From Basidiobolus meristosporus CBS 931.73 (Eukaryota; Basidiobolomycota; Basidiobolomycetes; Basidiobolales; Basidiobolaceae): a DNA stretch of 64,000 nucleotides. Made by a program: the position numbers and the translations under genes. Location of the stretch: positions 108,650 through 172,649 of the forward strand of contig MCFE01000097.1 in assembly GCA_002104905.1 (NCBI GenBank), written 5' to 3'. Below, piece by piece: positions 12,400-24,346 of this stretch. The notes beneath the pieces are model-generated. The model did no database searches and had not been told where the DNA came from. It worked only from the letters and a program-made list of their open reading frames with translations. Each line of letters opens with the position of its first letter. The stretch's first letter is position 1.

Positions 12400-13599
12400 G
12401 CCTGTTAGAAGGACCAAGTAATGAGCTAAAGTATCGAAGTTGATCTATGATACTACGATTCCCTGAATATCTGTCAACTATAAGAAGTAGTAACAATAAA
12501 CCTGAGCTTGAACTGAATCCCAATATGGCTACCTGGAAGTAGTCATTGTGACATATGTGTCTATTCAAGATTGCACTCGCTGCATAATGGTCGGTGCTGT
12601 GCGAGTTACTACCTCGATGAGGTGGATAGAACCACGCTGAAATGAATTTGATTCAAATCCCATGTATATAGGTGGGGATAAGCGTTCAAATCTCAGATCT
12701 TGTCAATTTTTTGAATATTTATTTGATGTCTATGGGTGCAAGGATATTTACCTTCGCTAGCCAGATGTTTCTTGCGCAGCATATCAGATGGCATAACTAT
12801 CCTCACTCCACCACACTTTGTACACCATGGGTTCCTGTAGTGTACCCACAAGGATTTCCAAAACGGACCAGGCATTTTTCCAGGCGAACTGTAGTTGAAG
12901 GATGTTTTGTGTCACACCCATTGGTGACATAAAGGGCTTTTATGGCACTATTACTACACGTTAGGCTACACCAGTTCATTTCCCTCCATTATTTCCCAAA
13001 CTCGTATTCAAAAAACAGACTCACTCCTAACCAATATTATCGTGGCCAAGTTGATCAGGCTTTCTTATTTGTTCAATGGCAAAATCAGTACAGAAACACT
13101 TCTTCAGTGGTGGAATTGTTAGTCATTATCCTTGTAAAGAGTTTTCCGCCAGCATAGCCAAGAGTATCGGGATTGTAGTACTGAATGAACTAATCATCAG
13201 CGATATATGCCCCACATGCTTATTTCAATTAGAACTGGTAATTACTGTTCAAGGGCTAATTTGGGGTATAGAATTCTATACCATAATCAAGATTATTCCT
13301 GATTATTGTTCTAATTCGAACTGAGTCACCTTTATTGGCCACATTTTATCGAAACACAGTCTGCGCTTACTCTAAATGACTCTCTAAAAAGGCATCGCAC
13401 TCAAACAATGTAGTACCATACATCAAATCAAGCAGGTCAGTGAAATTCTACTATAGGTGAAGTCTACTGGTTTAATACACACCTAATCAGTAAATCTTAC
13501 TCTCATCTACGGTTCATGTTACTTTCGCCTCTGGAACTCACTCTCCAAAGTCTCCATTGCTCCCCTTACTCCGTTTGTTCTCTGTTCTATTAACCGATA
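12400..13599. other. Intergenic, no gene seen
   Basis: This is 1.2 kb between two plus-strand genes. The short open frames on both strands have no recognisable content. The last 100 bases before 13600 are C/T-rich, as expected for a fungal leader. Confidence 0.55.
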
Positions 13600-15333
13600 A
13601 TGTCTACTCCAGAGTATCACGAGGTTACCGAGCATCTAACAAACCTAATAGAAATAGATGGTCTCGAAGTTCCAGAACTGACAACGGATAGTGATCTCGA
13701 AGCAGACCTTAATATGAACATCCTGAAAGATTATGAGGATCTAATGACCTTGCGAGATGATATATGCTATTCGACTGAAAACCAGCGGGGTTGCAAGCAA
13801 TTCAGGTACAATGTCTTGGAGCAGTATCTGAATAAGAAGCCTCACCCCGCTAGCACGATGCGTCGCCGTGACACTCTGAGCTCCCTTAAGAAACGTCAGG
13901 TAATCAGGAAAAATGAATTTCAAGCTTGGGGTTCATTCCTTATTAATATATACTAGTTACAGAGTGGACCGGAAGTACTTGAACGCTTCACTTTGTACTC
14001 TGCTGAGACGGGGGTTATCAAAGGTCAGTTTTTGTCCCAGCTCTCCACGGAGGGGAATTCCCTGATAGACGTCATTCAGAGAGGGAACTTTTGGATCGAC
14101 GTCCTTAGTCCGACAAACGAGGAAATTCATATACTCAGCAAAGTAAGTGGATTCTAGCCCAACAACGCAGGCTATCCTTACTAACTTCAAGATAGGTGTT
14201 CAACATTCACCCACTCACGACCGAAGACATCATGGAGCTGGAGGCACGGGAGAAATTCGAGCTCTTTCCAAACTATTACTTTGTGTGCTTCCGTACATTC
14301 GATCAGGACATGAACAGTGATACGTATTTGAATCCAATCAACATCTACAATATCGTGATGCCTGAGGGAGTGATTACAGTGAGTCTTCTAGGATCATACT
14401 ACGCCTGAATTGGTTACTAAGCGAGTTTTCCTCAAATTCAGTACTATTTCAAGCCAACCCCACACTCACAAAACGTCCTCAAGCGTATTCAGAGCCTTCA
14501 AGATTACATCGAAGTCAAGCCAGGTTTGATAATGTTCGCAACAGTAGTCAATCCGTTTTTTACGTACCAACATTTTACTTGATTGGCTGTAGATTGGATC
14601 AATTATGCGATTGTAGACGATGTCACGGATGCATTTGAGCCAAGGATAGAGAACGTGGAACTCGAAAGCAACTCGATTGATGAGTTGGTACTGATCTTGA
14701 AACAGTCGGAGCAATCGGATATGCTACGCAGAATAGGTCAAGCTCGCAAGAATGTCATGGGCCTTCTTCGCCTTTTGGGACCCAAAGCTGATGTTGTAGG
14801 GCGTCTGATCAAACGTTACAGTGACAAACCTAGCTCCCACGCTACAGGAGATGATATTCCTTTGTATTTAGGGGATATTCAGGGTAGGTTACCAAATAGG
14901 CAGTCCAGGAAGCGGCATGGGCTAACAGTTCACCTCGTAATTCAGACCACATCTTGACTATGCTGCAGAGCGTCAACCATCACGAGAAGATCCTCTCTAG
15001 AGCACATGCGAATTATCTGGCCCAAATCTCCATTGAGATCACCCAAACCCAGAACGCAACAAATGATGTGATTGCCAAGATGACCTTCGTGGCATCTTTC
15101 CTTGTCCCCATGAACATCGTCACTGGTAATATAGCCCATCCTTTGCCACTAGCCACCTGCTGACACTAACCCTGTCGACCATAGGTTTGTTTGGGATGAA
15201 TGTGAAAGTCCCGCACCAAACCGACCCAGAAGCAATCGGGGAGCCAGTTTGGCCTTTCTATAGTATTGTGGCCTTCTTGGCGGCCATGGGGATGATGTTC
15301 TATTTTGTCGCTCGGTGGTTTAAACTAATTTAA
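13600..15333 (+). CDS. CorA-superfamily Mg2+ transporter (ALR/MNR2-like), 454 aa
   Basis: Seven exons (13600-13899, 13963-14142, 14196-14378, 14442-14523, 14593-14883, 14946-15125, 15185-15333) join to 454 residues. The long soluble N-terminal region includes FWIDVLSPTNEEI, HPLTTEDIMELEAREKFELF and NYYFVCFRTFDQD, typical of the CorA funnel domain of fungal Alr-type proteins. A long helix (residues about 330-400) leads into TM1 (MTFVASFLVPMNIVTGLF), the signature GMN at its end, and TM2 (PFYSIVAFLAAMGMMFYFVA). The pore motif reads LFGMNVKVPH. The protein is shorter than Saccharomyces Alr1 because the N-terminal extension is small. It should move Mg2+ across the plasma or vacuolar membrane; the location cannot be told from the sequence. 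Confidence 0.93.
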
Positions 15334-17510
15334 GCATCTCTCAGTTCTCGGCCGGATCCTTTGAGCTGCAACTTACAGCTCAGCCATGTAGATACAAGTA
15401 GTCAATGTAGTATTATATCAAGCCAAACCGACCTTCCTTTCATAAAGCTCCGACCCTGATATCACCGTAGCCAACCCGGTTCGTTTGCTAGATTCCAACA
15501 TACATATTAATTTGAACAGCTATCACCTTCCCATGGCAAGGGTATACTGCATAGAAATAAAAGCAACATCGATACTAGTGCACGTCTGTTGTCCGATACA
15601 CAGGCTAGGTATGAACATGGACTTGTCTATAGGTAGGTGGTGTGGTGAACCTGTATATATGCCCCTTAGGGGGGAGCTGCGGAATCCCGCGAATGGACAG
15701 CAGTCAACCCTTTCAAGAGTATTCCTGGGAAATCCCTCTGAAACATTTGGCTTCTCTATAATGCCAGACAACAGAATCCAATTTAATCGTTTGGAGGAGT
15801 AACTGGACTAATCACATCGTGCTGGGATGTTGCTCCTACCTTTCTAGGACTTTCAACCAATGGCATTGCGAAATACGCCCCGAGTAAAACCCTGTTGTCA
15901 CGTGGATTAGCTTTGGACAAAGCACACTGCTTTATCGTACAGATAATACGGATGCATATGCTTAAAAGATAACTGGGTTGATGAGTCGGGAAAGCGCTTA
16001 CAGAGGGATCTATGAAATGGATCAGCATGTCGTGATAACTATAGGTGCAGCGACCATTTGGACTCAATTTGTTCTCAGACAACCCGTGGAGTAGCGAAGA
16101 GTAAGCAACCAGCAGATGTCCGCGATATTGCCGTATCCAGGGCTCTACTGATGTAAAATAGCAAGCAGCGCAAATGTCTGTGCTGGTCAAGCGGTCATAT
16201 CACAGATCTATTAGACCATCAGTTTGTGTAATCAGCCATCGGTGTCATCAGCATTATCCTGTGCTAGCAGCTCATATATGTAGCAGAGCATTTGTTCCCA
16301 TGTTTTCAGGAAAGAAAGCCAGTTGGTGAAATCTGAAGCACAGCATTCATTCGTGATGCCCGATCGAAGTTGGTAATAGACACCCATGCTCTCTCAAGAT
16401 TTAATAACATTTAAGTGACTGACTTGTATATGGTGGCAATAAGGACTTTATGAAGCTCTAACCTAAACGAGTCCGTGTGGGTTACACACTAGCGAGCTCT
16501 TGGATGGAGGATTCGTTTATGGCGTAGATATGATCTGCTCACCCATACTGGCATCGCTATGGCCCAAGTGATGCCTTGCAGCAAACACGTCAAGACGTGT
16601 GTACCTCATTGTCTAGTGCTCTCTCGTCTTGACCCTTACTTCACCGAATCACCTTGGTTTCAAATGCAATCCAAGCGTACACATATTAATATCGATAGCC
16701 TCCTCGATAGATCAACACCAGCCATGATGGTGTTGCTGTCGATCAACTGGTTGCTCAGTCGGGATGCATCCTTTGAAGCATCATGAGGCCTGGCTTGTTC
16801 GTACAGTCCGATTACCGTGATCAACCAAGAGCGAGCATCTACACCAGCGCAGCTTTGGATTACAGTTAGGTACAGTTATGGAGCACATTGCCAGCTTCCT
16901 GTCAAGCTCCTGAAATAAAATCGTCCCATGCTTAGATCACCCTCAGCAGTGATACGAATATCTTTGTGTTAATTGTGGTCATCCTTGCCATCACCCACCC
17001 AAAAATTCCAGATTCATTGATTCCTTATTCATGGCAATTCGAATCTCACAACAATCAATCAAAGCTTTGTTTACTTCGAACCCCTTAATTGTGTGATCTG
17101 TTTTTGGATGGATCCTCCATAACAACCATGCATTCTGATTGACGGAGAACCCAGGATTTAATGGCTTTTTATTGTTATTCTATACTGCATGAGTAGAGCT
17201 ATCTTTTGCATACAGAATTTTCGGGTGTCTTCCCCTGTCTTTACACCCTAGCCATATAAATCTATTACGTATGATCCGGAAGAATCCCCCTAGCATTTGT
17301 ATCTTTTCTCCCCATCATATAGGTCAGATTGCCTTTGTAATCTAAAGTTATACGCATTACCGCTCGTTAGTGTTACTTTAATTATTTCTCTCTCAAAAGT
17401 TCCTTTGTTAATTTTGTTGTTCGGTTGTTCTACTTCAATCCGTTCTACAGTAAACCAGTTGACCTTGGATAGCTTAGCGTTCTATATTCCTAATATCATC
17501 TCACCACAAA
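15334..17510. other. 2.2-kb intergenic region, no convincing gene
   Basis: No domain-bearing frame was found. A 135-codon minus-strand frame (15783-16190) and a 105-codon plus-strand frame (15485-15802) are open, but neither shows a recognisable domain, signal peptide or supporting splice sites. The 120 bases upstream of 17511 are T-rich, as in a strong fungal promoter. Confidence 0.45.
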
Positions 17511-20500
17511 ATGGCACCCGAACCCACTGATGTTGATTCCCAGGTACTATTCCAGTCCCAAGGCTTTGCTTATGGTCTTCTCTGAATTAACCACCTTGTC
17601 TCCCATTGTTAGAACTTCGAGGAACAAAACCAGATCGAAAGTACCCTGGCTTTAATAAAACCCGACTGTCTTACCCCTCACCGTATCCAAGCCATCAAAG
17701 ATTTGGTGCAGCTGGCTGGCTTCGAGCTCGTGCGTCAGAAGAAGTTCTGGTTCACCAGAGAGTCAGCGTCGGAATTCTATTTAGAACATAAGGATAAGGC
17801 ATTTTTCGAGGACCTTATCTCATACATCACTTGGTATATTGGTTTGCTCTTCCCACACATGTATTGCTCTTGAGAATTGACCCATCTCCCCTTTGTAGTG
17901 CTCCAGTGATGGCTTTTGAACTTCGACAAGACGATGCAGTCATGAAATGGAGAAAGTTGCTAGGTCCTACCGATCCAGTGGTTGCTAGAGATACAGATGT
18001 TGAATGGTATGCTTGGGATGGTTTTGCATCGACACCTCAATGCTGGCATACTAATGTATGATCCTTCCTCAGTATTCGCGCTATGTTCGGTGTCGATATT
18101 ACCAAGAACGCTGTACATGGTTCCGACTCTGTTGAAGCCGCCCAAAGAGAACTTGAGTTCGTCTTCTCCAACAGTATCCATACTATGGTTAGCGATTCCA
18201 AGGAACACGGAGATGACACTCTGTTCAAATCCGAATATACCCTAGGCATTATCAAGCCTGACGCTGTTTCCTCTGGACATTCGGAAACCATTTTGAGAGC
18301 GATCAATTATAAGGGTTTCGAGGTGTTGAAATTCGAGAAAGTGCATATGGATGAAGATCAAGTCAAGGAGTTCTACCGGGACCAGAAGGGTAAACCCTTC
18401 TATCAAGATCTTGTTTCTTTTATGTCCAAGTATGAAGTTAGAATCGTAATCATTATTAGCGATAGTTACTCAAGAAGTTTTTCTTTACATAGTGGCGAGG
18501 TGCATGTCGTCCTTCTTAAAGGAATCAATGCGATTCGTGGATGGCGTGAGATGATGGGCCCAGCTGATGTCGATGTAGCAAGAATCACTCGACCACAAAG
18601 GTATCCTCCATACTGTGCCTCCATTTTTTTAACCAATATTAATTCTTTGAATCGTGTAGTATCCGTGCTCTTTATGGAACTGATGAAGTAAAAAACGCTA
18701 TCCATGGAAGTGAATCGAAAGAGGCCGCTAGTCGTGAGATTGCATTCTTCTTCCCAGATTTCTTTGATTCCCCTTCCCCCGTAGTTGAGGACGCTACTGC
18801 TTCCAACGACGTTGTAAATGAATTAGAAGCTCCTGTTGTGGCAGAGACTGACGAATCAGTAACAGAGAAGAAAGAAGAACAGAGCGAGAGCATCGAACAA
18901 CCTGAATTAGACAAACAAATTAATGGCGATTCTGAATTACCCCAAGAAGAATCTGAAGTCAAGGAACAGGAACCGGAAAACGAAGAATCCCCAAATCATG
19001 TCCAAGAAGATCTCAGTAAAGATCATCAAGAGGACCAGCCAGCTTTAGAGGAGCATGAGGAGCAACCGGTCCAAACTGAAACTGAAGATGCGGTTGAAAA
19101 CCCCACGGAGTCCCTAGAGCCAGAGCCAACCCAGGCCGAAGTTGAAGAGGTTGTGGAAGAGCATACTTCTCAAACTTTGGATTCAGAGGAGTCTATCGAG
19201 CCTGTTGCTGAGGCATCAGAGCCTCTAGAGGAAAATGAATTAGAGACCGCCACTCAATCAGATGTATTACCCGAAGAAGTTACAGCTGTTCATGAAGAGT
19301 CTGAGACTACTGAGCCAACGGAGGTCCAAGAAGAGGTTGAGGTTTCAAAGCAACAGGAGAATGAAGCGTCCGAACCTGTAGCTTCTGATGCTGGATTGGT
19401 TGTCGACAGTGAAGTTGTTGAAAATGAACCATCAGGGGAGCATGGTGCCGAAGCCCAGGATGCAGAGGACGACACGGTTGCCGCTGAATCAGACTTGCCA
19501 AAGGAGGCTGTTGAGGAGACTTCAGAACAACCTATCGAAAACGACACTCCTGAAGAACAGGATGTCGCCGAAGATTTGAAAGTAAAGGAGGATGTAGCTG
19601 AAGAGGAGAAGCCCGAACAGAGCGATGTTGAGCAAACTTTCGCTCTTATCAAGCCAGATGTATACGGAACCAGTCGTAAGGAAGACATTCTTCAATTGAT
19701 CAAAGAAAAGCAGTTCACCATCGCTCAATCTAAGGAGGTTACATTCACCAAACCCTTGGCCGAGGAGTTGTACAGTGAATACAAAGGAAAGCACTTCTTT
19801 GATAACATCATTACCTTGATGAGTAGCTCTCCTTGCTTAGCAATGATCTTGGAAAAAGATAATGCTGTCCAAGAGTGGCGTAGTTTAATGGGCCCAGCAA
19901 ATTCTCTCAAAGCCAAGTTTGAATCTCCCGGAAGTATCAGAGCTTTATATGGTACCGACAGTATCAAAAATGCGGTTCATGGAAGTGATTCCATTGCTCG
20001 TGCACGAAAAGAGATCGATTTGGTATTTAACGGAGCCAGCCTGGAAACCCAACCACAAGATAAGGATGAGGCATCAGAGCCAGTTGATTCACACATCGAG
20101 AATCAAAAGGACACTCAGACAGAAGTCGAATTATCCCATGAGAATGAACCCCAACTTGATACCGAGGTTGCCACTTCAGAGCAAGTTGAGCCCCAGCCAG
20201 AGAATGAAATCCCCGCAAGCGATGTAGTTCCTCAGCCTCAAGAGACAGATACTGCCGAGCTTCAAGATGCATCAAAGGAAGAGCCCGCTTCAGAGATCGA
20301 CGCACAACTGCCCTCGGAAACCAAGACCGACGATCTTGCCGAGACTCAAAAAGAGATTGAAGAGCCTGTTGCAGAATTGAAGGAAGCCGAACTAGAGACC
20401 CAGCCAGAGTCAAACGATGCGGAAACTATCCAAGCCAATCTCGAACTTGAAAAGGTTGAGGATGTCAATGGTTCAGAGAAAATTGAGGCTCAACCTGAAG

Positions 20501-22509
20501 TGTTAGATAAAGAAGCAGAGGAGAAGCCTGTTGAAACACCAATTCAACTCGAAAGAACTTTGGCTTTGATCAAACCAGATGCATATGGTGCAGGCAACAA
20601 GGTAGCCATCCTCGAGATAATCAAGAATGCAGGCTTTGCAATTGTGAAAGAGAAGGAAGTCAGTCTCACCAAAGAGCAAGCGGAGGAGTTCTACAAAGAG
20701 CATGCTGGCAAGTCATTCTACGACAATTTGGTCGGATTTATGAGTAGCCAACCTATCTACGCAATGGTTCTTGAGAAGGATAATGCGATCAAAGCCTGGA
20801 GAGAGTTGATTGGGCCCACTGACTCTACAAAGGCCAAAGAAACATGCCCTCAAAGTATTCGAGCTCTCTATGGTACCGACGGTTCTCAAAATGCAGTTCA
20901 TGGAAGTGATTCTGTTGATAGTGCCACTAGAGAGATCAAGATTGTATTTGACTCTGCTAGCACCCCCGCATCCTCAAATGTATCCCAAAGTGATGTCGAG
21001 CAAACCCTAGCTCTTATTAAGCCTGATGCTTATGGTGCTGGCCGTAAAGTTAGCATCCAGAAGATCCTTAAAAAGGAAGGGTTCACCATTGTGAAAGAAA
21101 AGGAGGTCAGACTTACCAGACTCAAGGTCAAGGAGTTCTACTCGGAGCATGAAGGAAAGCCTTTCTTCGAGAAGCTCGTTTCATGGATGAGCAGCGCCCC
21201 CATTTATGCTATGATCCTCAGAAAGGAAGGTGCCATCAAAGCTTGGAGAGATTTGATGGGCCCCACCAACTCAGTCAAGGCTAAAGAGGTTGCCCCTAAA
21301 AGCATTCGTGCTTTGTATGGCACTGATGGATCCAAAAACGCAGTTCATGGTAGTGATTCGTTTGCTAGCGCTTCACGTGAAATTTCCATTATTTTCGGTA
21401 ATGTCGGGGCAAGTAATGGGGTCAAGAAACCCACTCGTAGCCCAGTTATGCGAGCTGCTCCTGCCAACGGTAGCCGTGTTGCCACTAGTCAAGTAAAATC
21501 TCGCCCGGTATCTGTCGTTGATGCCACTAATGTCAAGAGAGGTGTGCGTCCATCAGGTGTGCCACCTACAACTTCTGCTGCCGCCACCGCCCCTAAGAGA
21601 TCTAGCATGCCTCCCACCCGTCGCTCACCCACTTCTGGAGAGCCAGCCAAGAGCGCTGTTGCTAAGGATGCTGCTAAAACTAGAGTTCCTTCAACTTTGA
21701 GAACCGCTACCAAGCCTATAGCTGGCGCCACATCCAGCAGAACTCCTGCCCCCAGACCAACTGGCACCACTACTACCAGAAAGCCGGCTGAACCAAAGGC
21801 CGCTCCTACTCAGACAGGACCTGGTCGCCCAGTTGCAACTAGACCTAGGCCTGCTAGTGCCGCTTCAAAGGAGCGTTCCTCAGTTGTCGATAGATTGACT
21901 AGACCTACTGCCGCATCGGCCACCAAAAGTGGTGAGCATGAAGCACCTAAGACCAGAATTTCTAAGAGTCCTACTGCCACAAAGGTCCCTGCGAAAAGAG
22001 AGTCCACTCTGAAGCCCAGGGAGATCACCAAGAATGGGTCAAAGGAGTCCATCTCTACTCGTGCTTCTAGCCGTTCCTCAACCACCTCGAGCAAGGTTGG
22101 AGTTCCTCCCAGAAAGGCCCCAGTTCCCTCCGCGAAGCCAGGAGCCGTTAGGCCCGGTGTGAAGCCAGTTGGACAGGCAAGAAATGTCAAACCAAAGCCT
22201 ACCCGTGGCTCGCCCACCTCGGCCACCCCTACGGGATCCGCCTCCGAAGCAACCTCAATTGCACCCTCTGCTGAACACAGTGATGCGGAAACCAAGGATG
22301 AGGAGAACGGAGAGATTCATGAGACCGTGCCCGGTAACCTCACACCAACTGTTGATGAGGGAGCCATCGTGAACTCCACTGAAGCTGGTGTTGTAGGAGA
22401 GAATGGCAAACAACCAGAGGAAGAGTCAACCGAGTCATCCAACCAGGAGGAACCAACTGAGGCGCCCAGCACCGAGCCTACTCAGCCACCGGCCGTTTCT
22501 GCTCAGTAG
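17511..22509 (+). CDS. Five-domain nucleoside diphosphate kinase-like protein, 1,558 aa
   Basis: Six exons (17511-17543, 17613-17833, 17899-18006, 18073-18429, 18493-18600, 18660-22509) join to 1,558 residues. Five NDK domains lie at about residues 16-160, 172-310, 596-738, 906-1048 and 1052-1193. Each has the nucleotide-site IKPD and the active-site histidine in N-A-V/I-H-G-S. The Thr of the GPTD motif is kept in domains 1, 4 and 5 but is Ala in domains 2 (GPADV) and 3 (GPANS). The form IRALYGTDG..NAVHGSDS resembles the divergent group II NDKs (NME5-9 type) rather than the housekeeping enzyme. Domains 2-3 and 3-4 are joined by long Glu/Gln-rich acidic linkers. The tail (about 1194-1480) is basic and Ser/Pro/Ala/Lys/Arg-rich like microtubule-binding regions, and ends acidic. 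The early exons carry all the introns; the last exon is 3.85 kb. A cytoskeletal scaffold role is inference. Confidence 0.9.
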
Positions 22510-22915
22510 GTGGGTTGGAACATAGCTCTGACTGGAAATTAATTTATTTACCCAACAACGTCGTAATACTCCTTTTTATCTTCCAACTGGCATATCTCCC
22601 AAACTTTATTAACATTCCATGACATCCATGTGGTTAGCCATCTTTCTCTGATTGTGTATATTTCCGTTCCTTTTTTATTTCAAATTGGATGGTTGAGAAT
22701 AAACCTATTTTATCGTCTAACTGGCTGTGTATGCTTGTATGGGATATGTTGTGTGTGGGAGGGGGGGGGGTTACTTTGTGAGTTCTCAAGAAGGGCCGTT
22801 AAAAACGGATAATAGGGACAAAATTATATTGGTGATTGGGGAAATTCATACATAGAAGGCAATTCTATAGGGATAATGGATGTAGGAGAGAGGGACTTTT
22901 CAGGTGGGTGGGAGA
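22510..22915. other. Convergent 3' UTR region with a G tract
   Basis: This 406-base gap lies between two converging genes. It holds a run of ten or more G residues ending at 22770 inside T/G-rich DNA. No gene is seen. Confidence 0.5.
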
Positions 22916-23569
22916 TCATAGGAAAAAGATCGGAGGATTGGTCACGGAGTCTACGGAGGAGGAGGAGGAATTACAGGAATGGTTGATATGAAGTACACCG
23001 GACTTGTTTTCCTTCATGAGGAAGCCGGAAGTGTGCTGAGAGATCTTACGAAAAGTGAGCCCTTGGAGCTCGGCTTTCTCGAGCACCTTAAACCCGGTGA
23101 TGAGGAGTAATGAGGTTAATGCCGAGGTGACTTTAGGTTTATCGTGGGATGGTAGATAGATGGTTGTGCCCGAGAAACTTAATCCGGATGTAGGTAGTAG
23201 GATGGCCACCGTTACGCCATTGTCGTTGTGACAGCGAAGGAACCCTTCCCCTATAGACCAGGTATAATTATGGTTATCGAAACTCAAGGAAGCACAGAGC
23301 TTCTCTGGTGTCCAGAATAGGACGACATTCTCATGGTAGAAGAGATCACTGGACAAGATGAAGGTGATCCCGTCCAACTCGGCGTAGCATTTCCAAGAGG
23401 GGATTCTTACTCCTTCGTGAACCATTATACATTCGCGGTCGCTGACACGGTGGAAGTTCAAGAAGTTTTGTTGATCAGTGGCAAATCGGACGGTGTAACT
23501 GTGGCGAAACGCTTTCTTGCTAACCTGGTAGGATTGCAAGCCCATCGTCAAAGCAGCGATATTGAACAT
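22916..23569 (-). CDS. Hypothetical 217-aa protein
   Basis: This is a single open frame with coding-like composition and no low complexity until the Ser-rich tail (CNSSSSSVDS). The body (residues about 10-175) is full of alternating hydrophobic and polar residues with many Trp/Phe/Tyr, suggesting a compact beta-rich domain: VRFATDQQNFLNFHRVSDR, WKCYAELDGITFIL, LCASLSFDNHNYTWSIGEG. I do not recognise the family. A tubby/LURP-one-like fold is one possibility, on pattern alone. ATG codons at residues 1 and 9 are both usable. Confidence 0.6.
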   Translation of the reverse strand: MFNIAALTMGLQSYQVSKKAFRHSYTVRFATDQQNFLNFHRVSDRECIMVHEGVRIPSWKCYAELDGITFILSSDLFYHENVVLFWTPEKLCASLSFDNHNYTWSIGEGFLRCHNDNGVTVAILLPTSGLSFSGTTIYLPSHDKPKVTSALTSLLLITGFKVLEKAELQGLTFRKISQHTSGFLMKENKSGVLHINHSCNSSSSSVDSVTNPPIFFL

Positions 23570-24346
23570 TGCTCTGATCCAATGCTGATTCGGGCTACGT
23601 ATTAAAGGGTTTAAAGGTATGAATGGTGAGACGGAGCTCCTCCGAGGTTAGTTCTAAATGAATGACAAACGTTTAAGGGAAATATCAACGGGACTGGACT
23701 CACCAAGCTGGGGTTTTATTGAAGTGGATCCTTCTGAGGCACTTCTATCTCATTCGAGATTCAGGGATCCCGTTTGCTCTCAATGGTCGACGGCACTCCC
23801 ATTCACGATGCACATGGTTCATTCCAAACGCGCTCCTCGACTCTTTCCAACCAGCTACTCGCTCAGGTCATCCTCCACCTTGACCCGACATCATCCAGCC
23901 CTCTAATCTTCTGGTTCCTCCTCGTCAATGCCGGTCAATGTAGATCTGGGATGCAACGTTGCTTAGTCTGGTAGTGACCATCTGTGGGAAATGCGAGGTT
24001 ACGCGACGAGTATCCAGCAGCGCAGCTCACATGGTCTCGATGCGATAAGAATTCTCAGGAGCTAGAGCTTACATCCTCCGTCGGCTCCATTGGCTCGGCC
24101 CGCTTTGAGCGGGCTAGGTGACGCTGTATGGGCATTCCATCCGGATACTTCCATTCAACAAGATCTTTATTATACAGTATGAAGGTTTTGAACAATAAAG
24201 ATGATCACAATCTAAAGGACTGAATTAAACTACTAGGAATTTACTATAACAGAGAATGTATAAAAAAAATACATAGGATCTATGTAACAAAAATCAGATG
24301 AAAGCTCCACTTGTTCCGATGGCTTAACATTCAATTCTGTCGGGTC
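23570..24346. other. Intergenic, no gene seen
   Basis: This is 777 bases between two minus-strand genes. Short plus-strand frames at 23658-23974 have no recognisable content. Positions 24140-24300 are AT-rich with an A8 run, probably the terminator region of DENND6. Confidence 0.5.

Noticed and set aside
12640-12680. A GATTCAAATCCC stretch resembling a tRNA T-arm
   Set aside because: No acceptor stem, D-arm or anticodon arm could be placed around it. No tRNA or rRNA gene was found anywhere in the window.
15783-16190. A 135-codon minus-strand frame
   Set aside because: No domain, no signal peptide, no splice-site support and no conserved-looking composition; treated as chance.
19290-22372. 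Several long frames antisense to, or shifted within, the NDK protein gene
   Set aside because: They mirror the low-complexity Glu- and Ser/Pro/Ala-rich coding sequence of the real gene.
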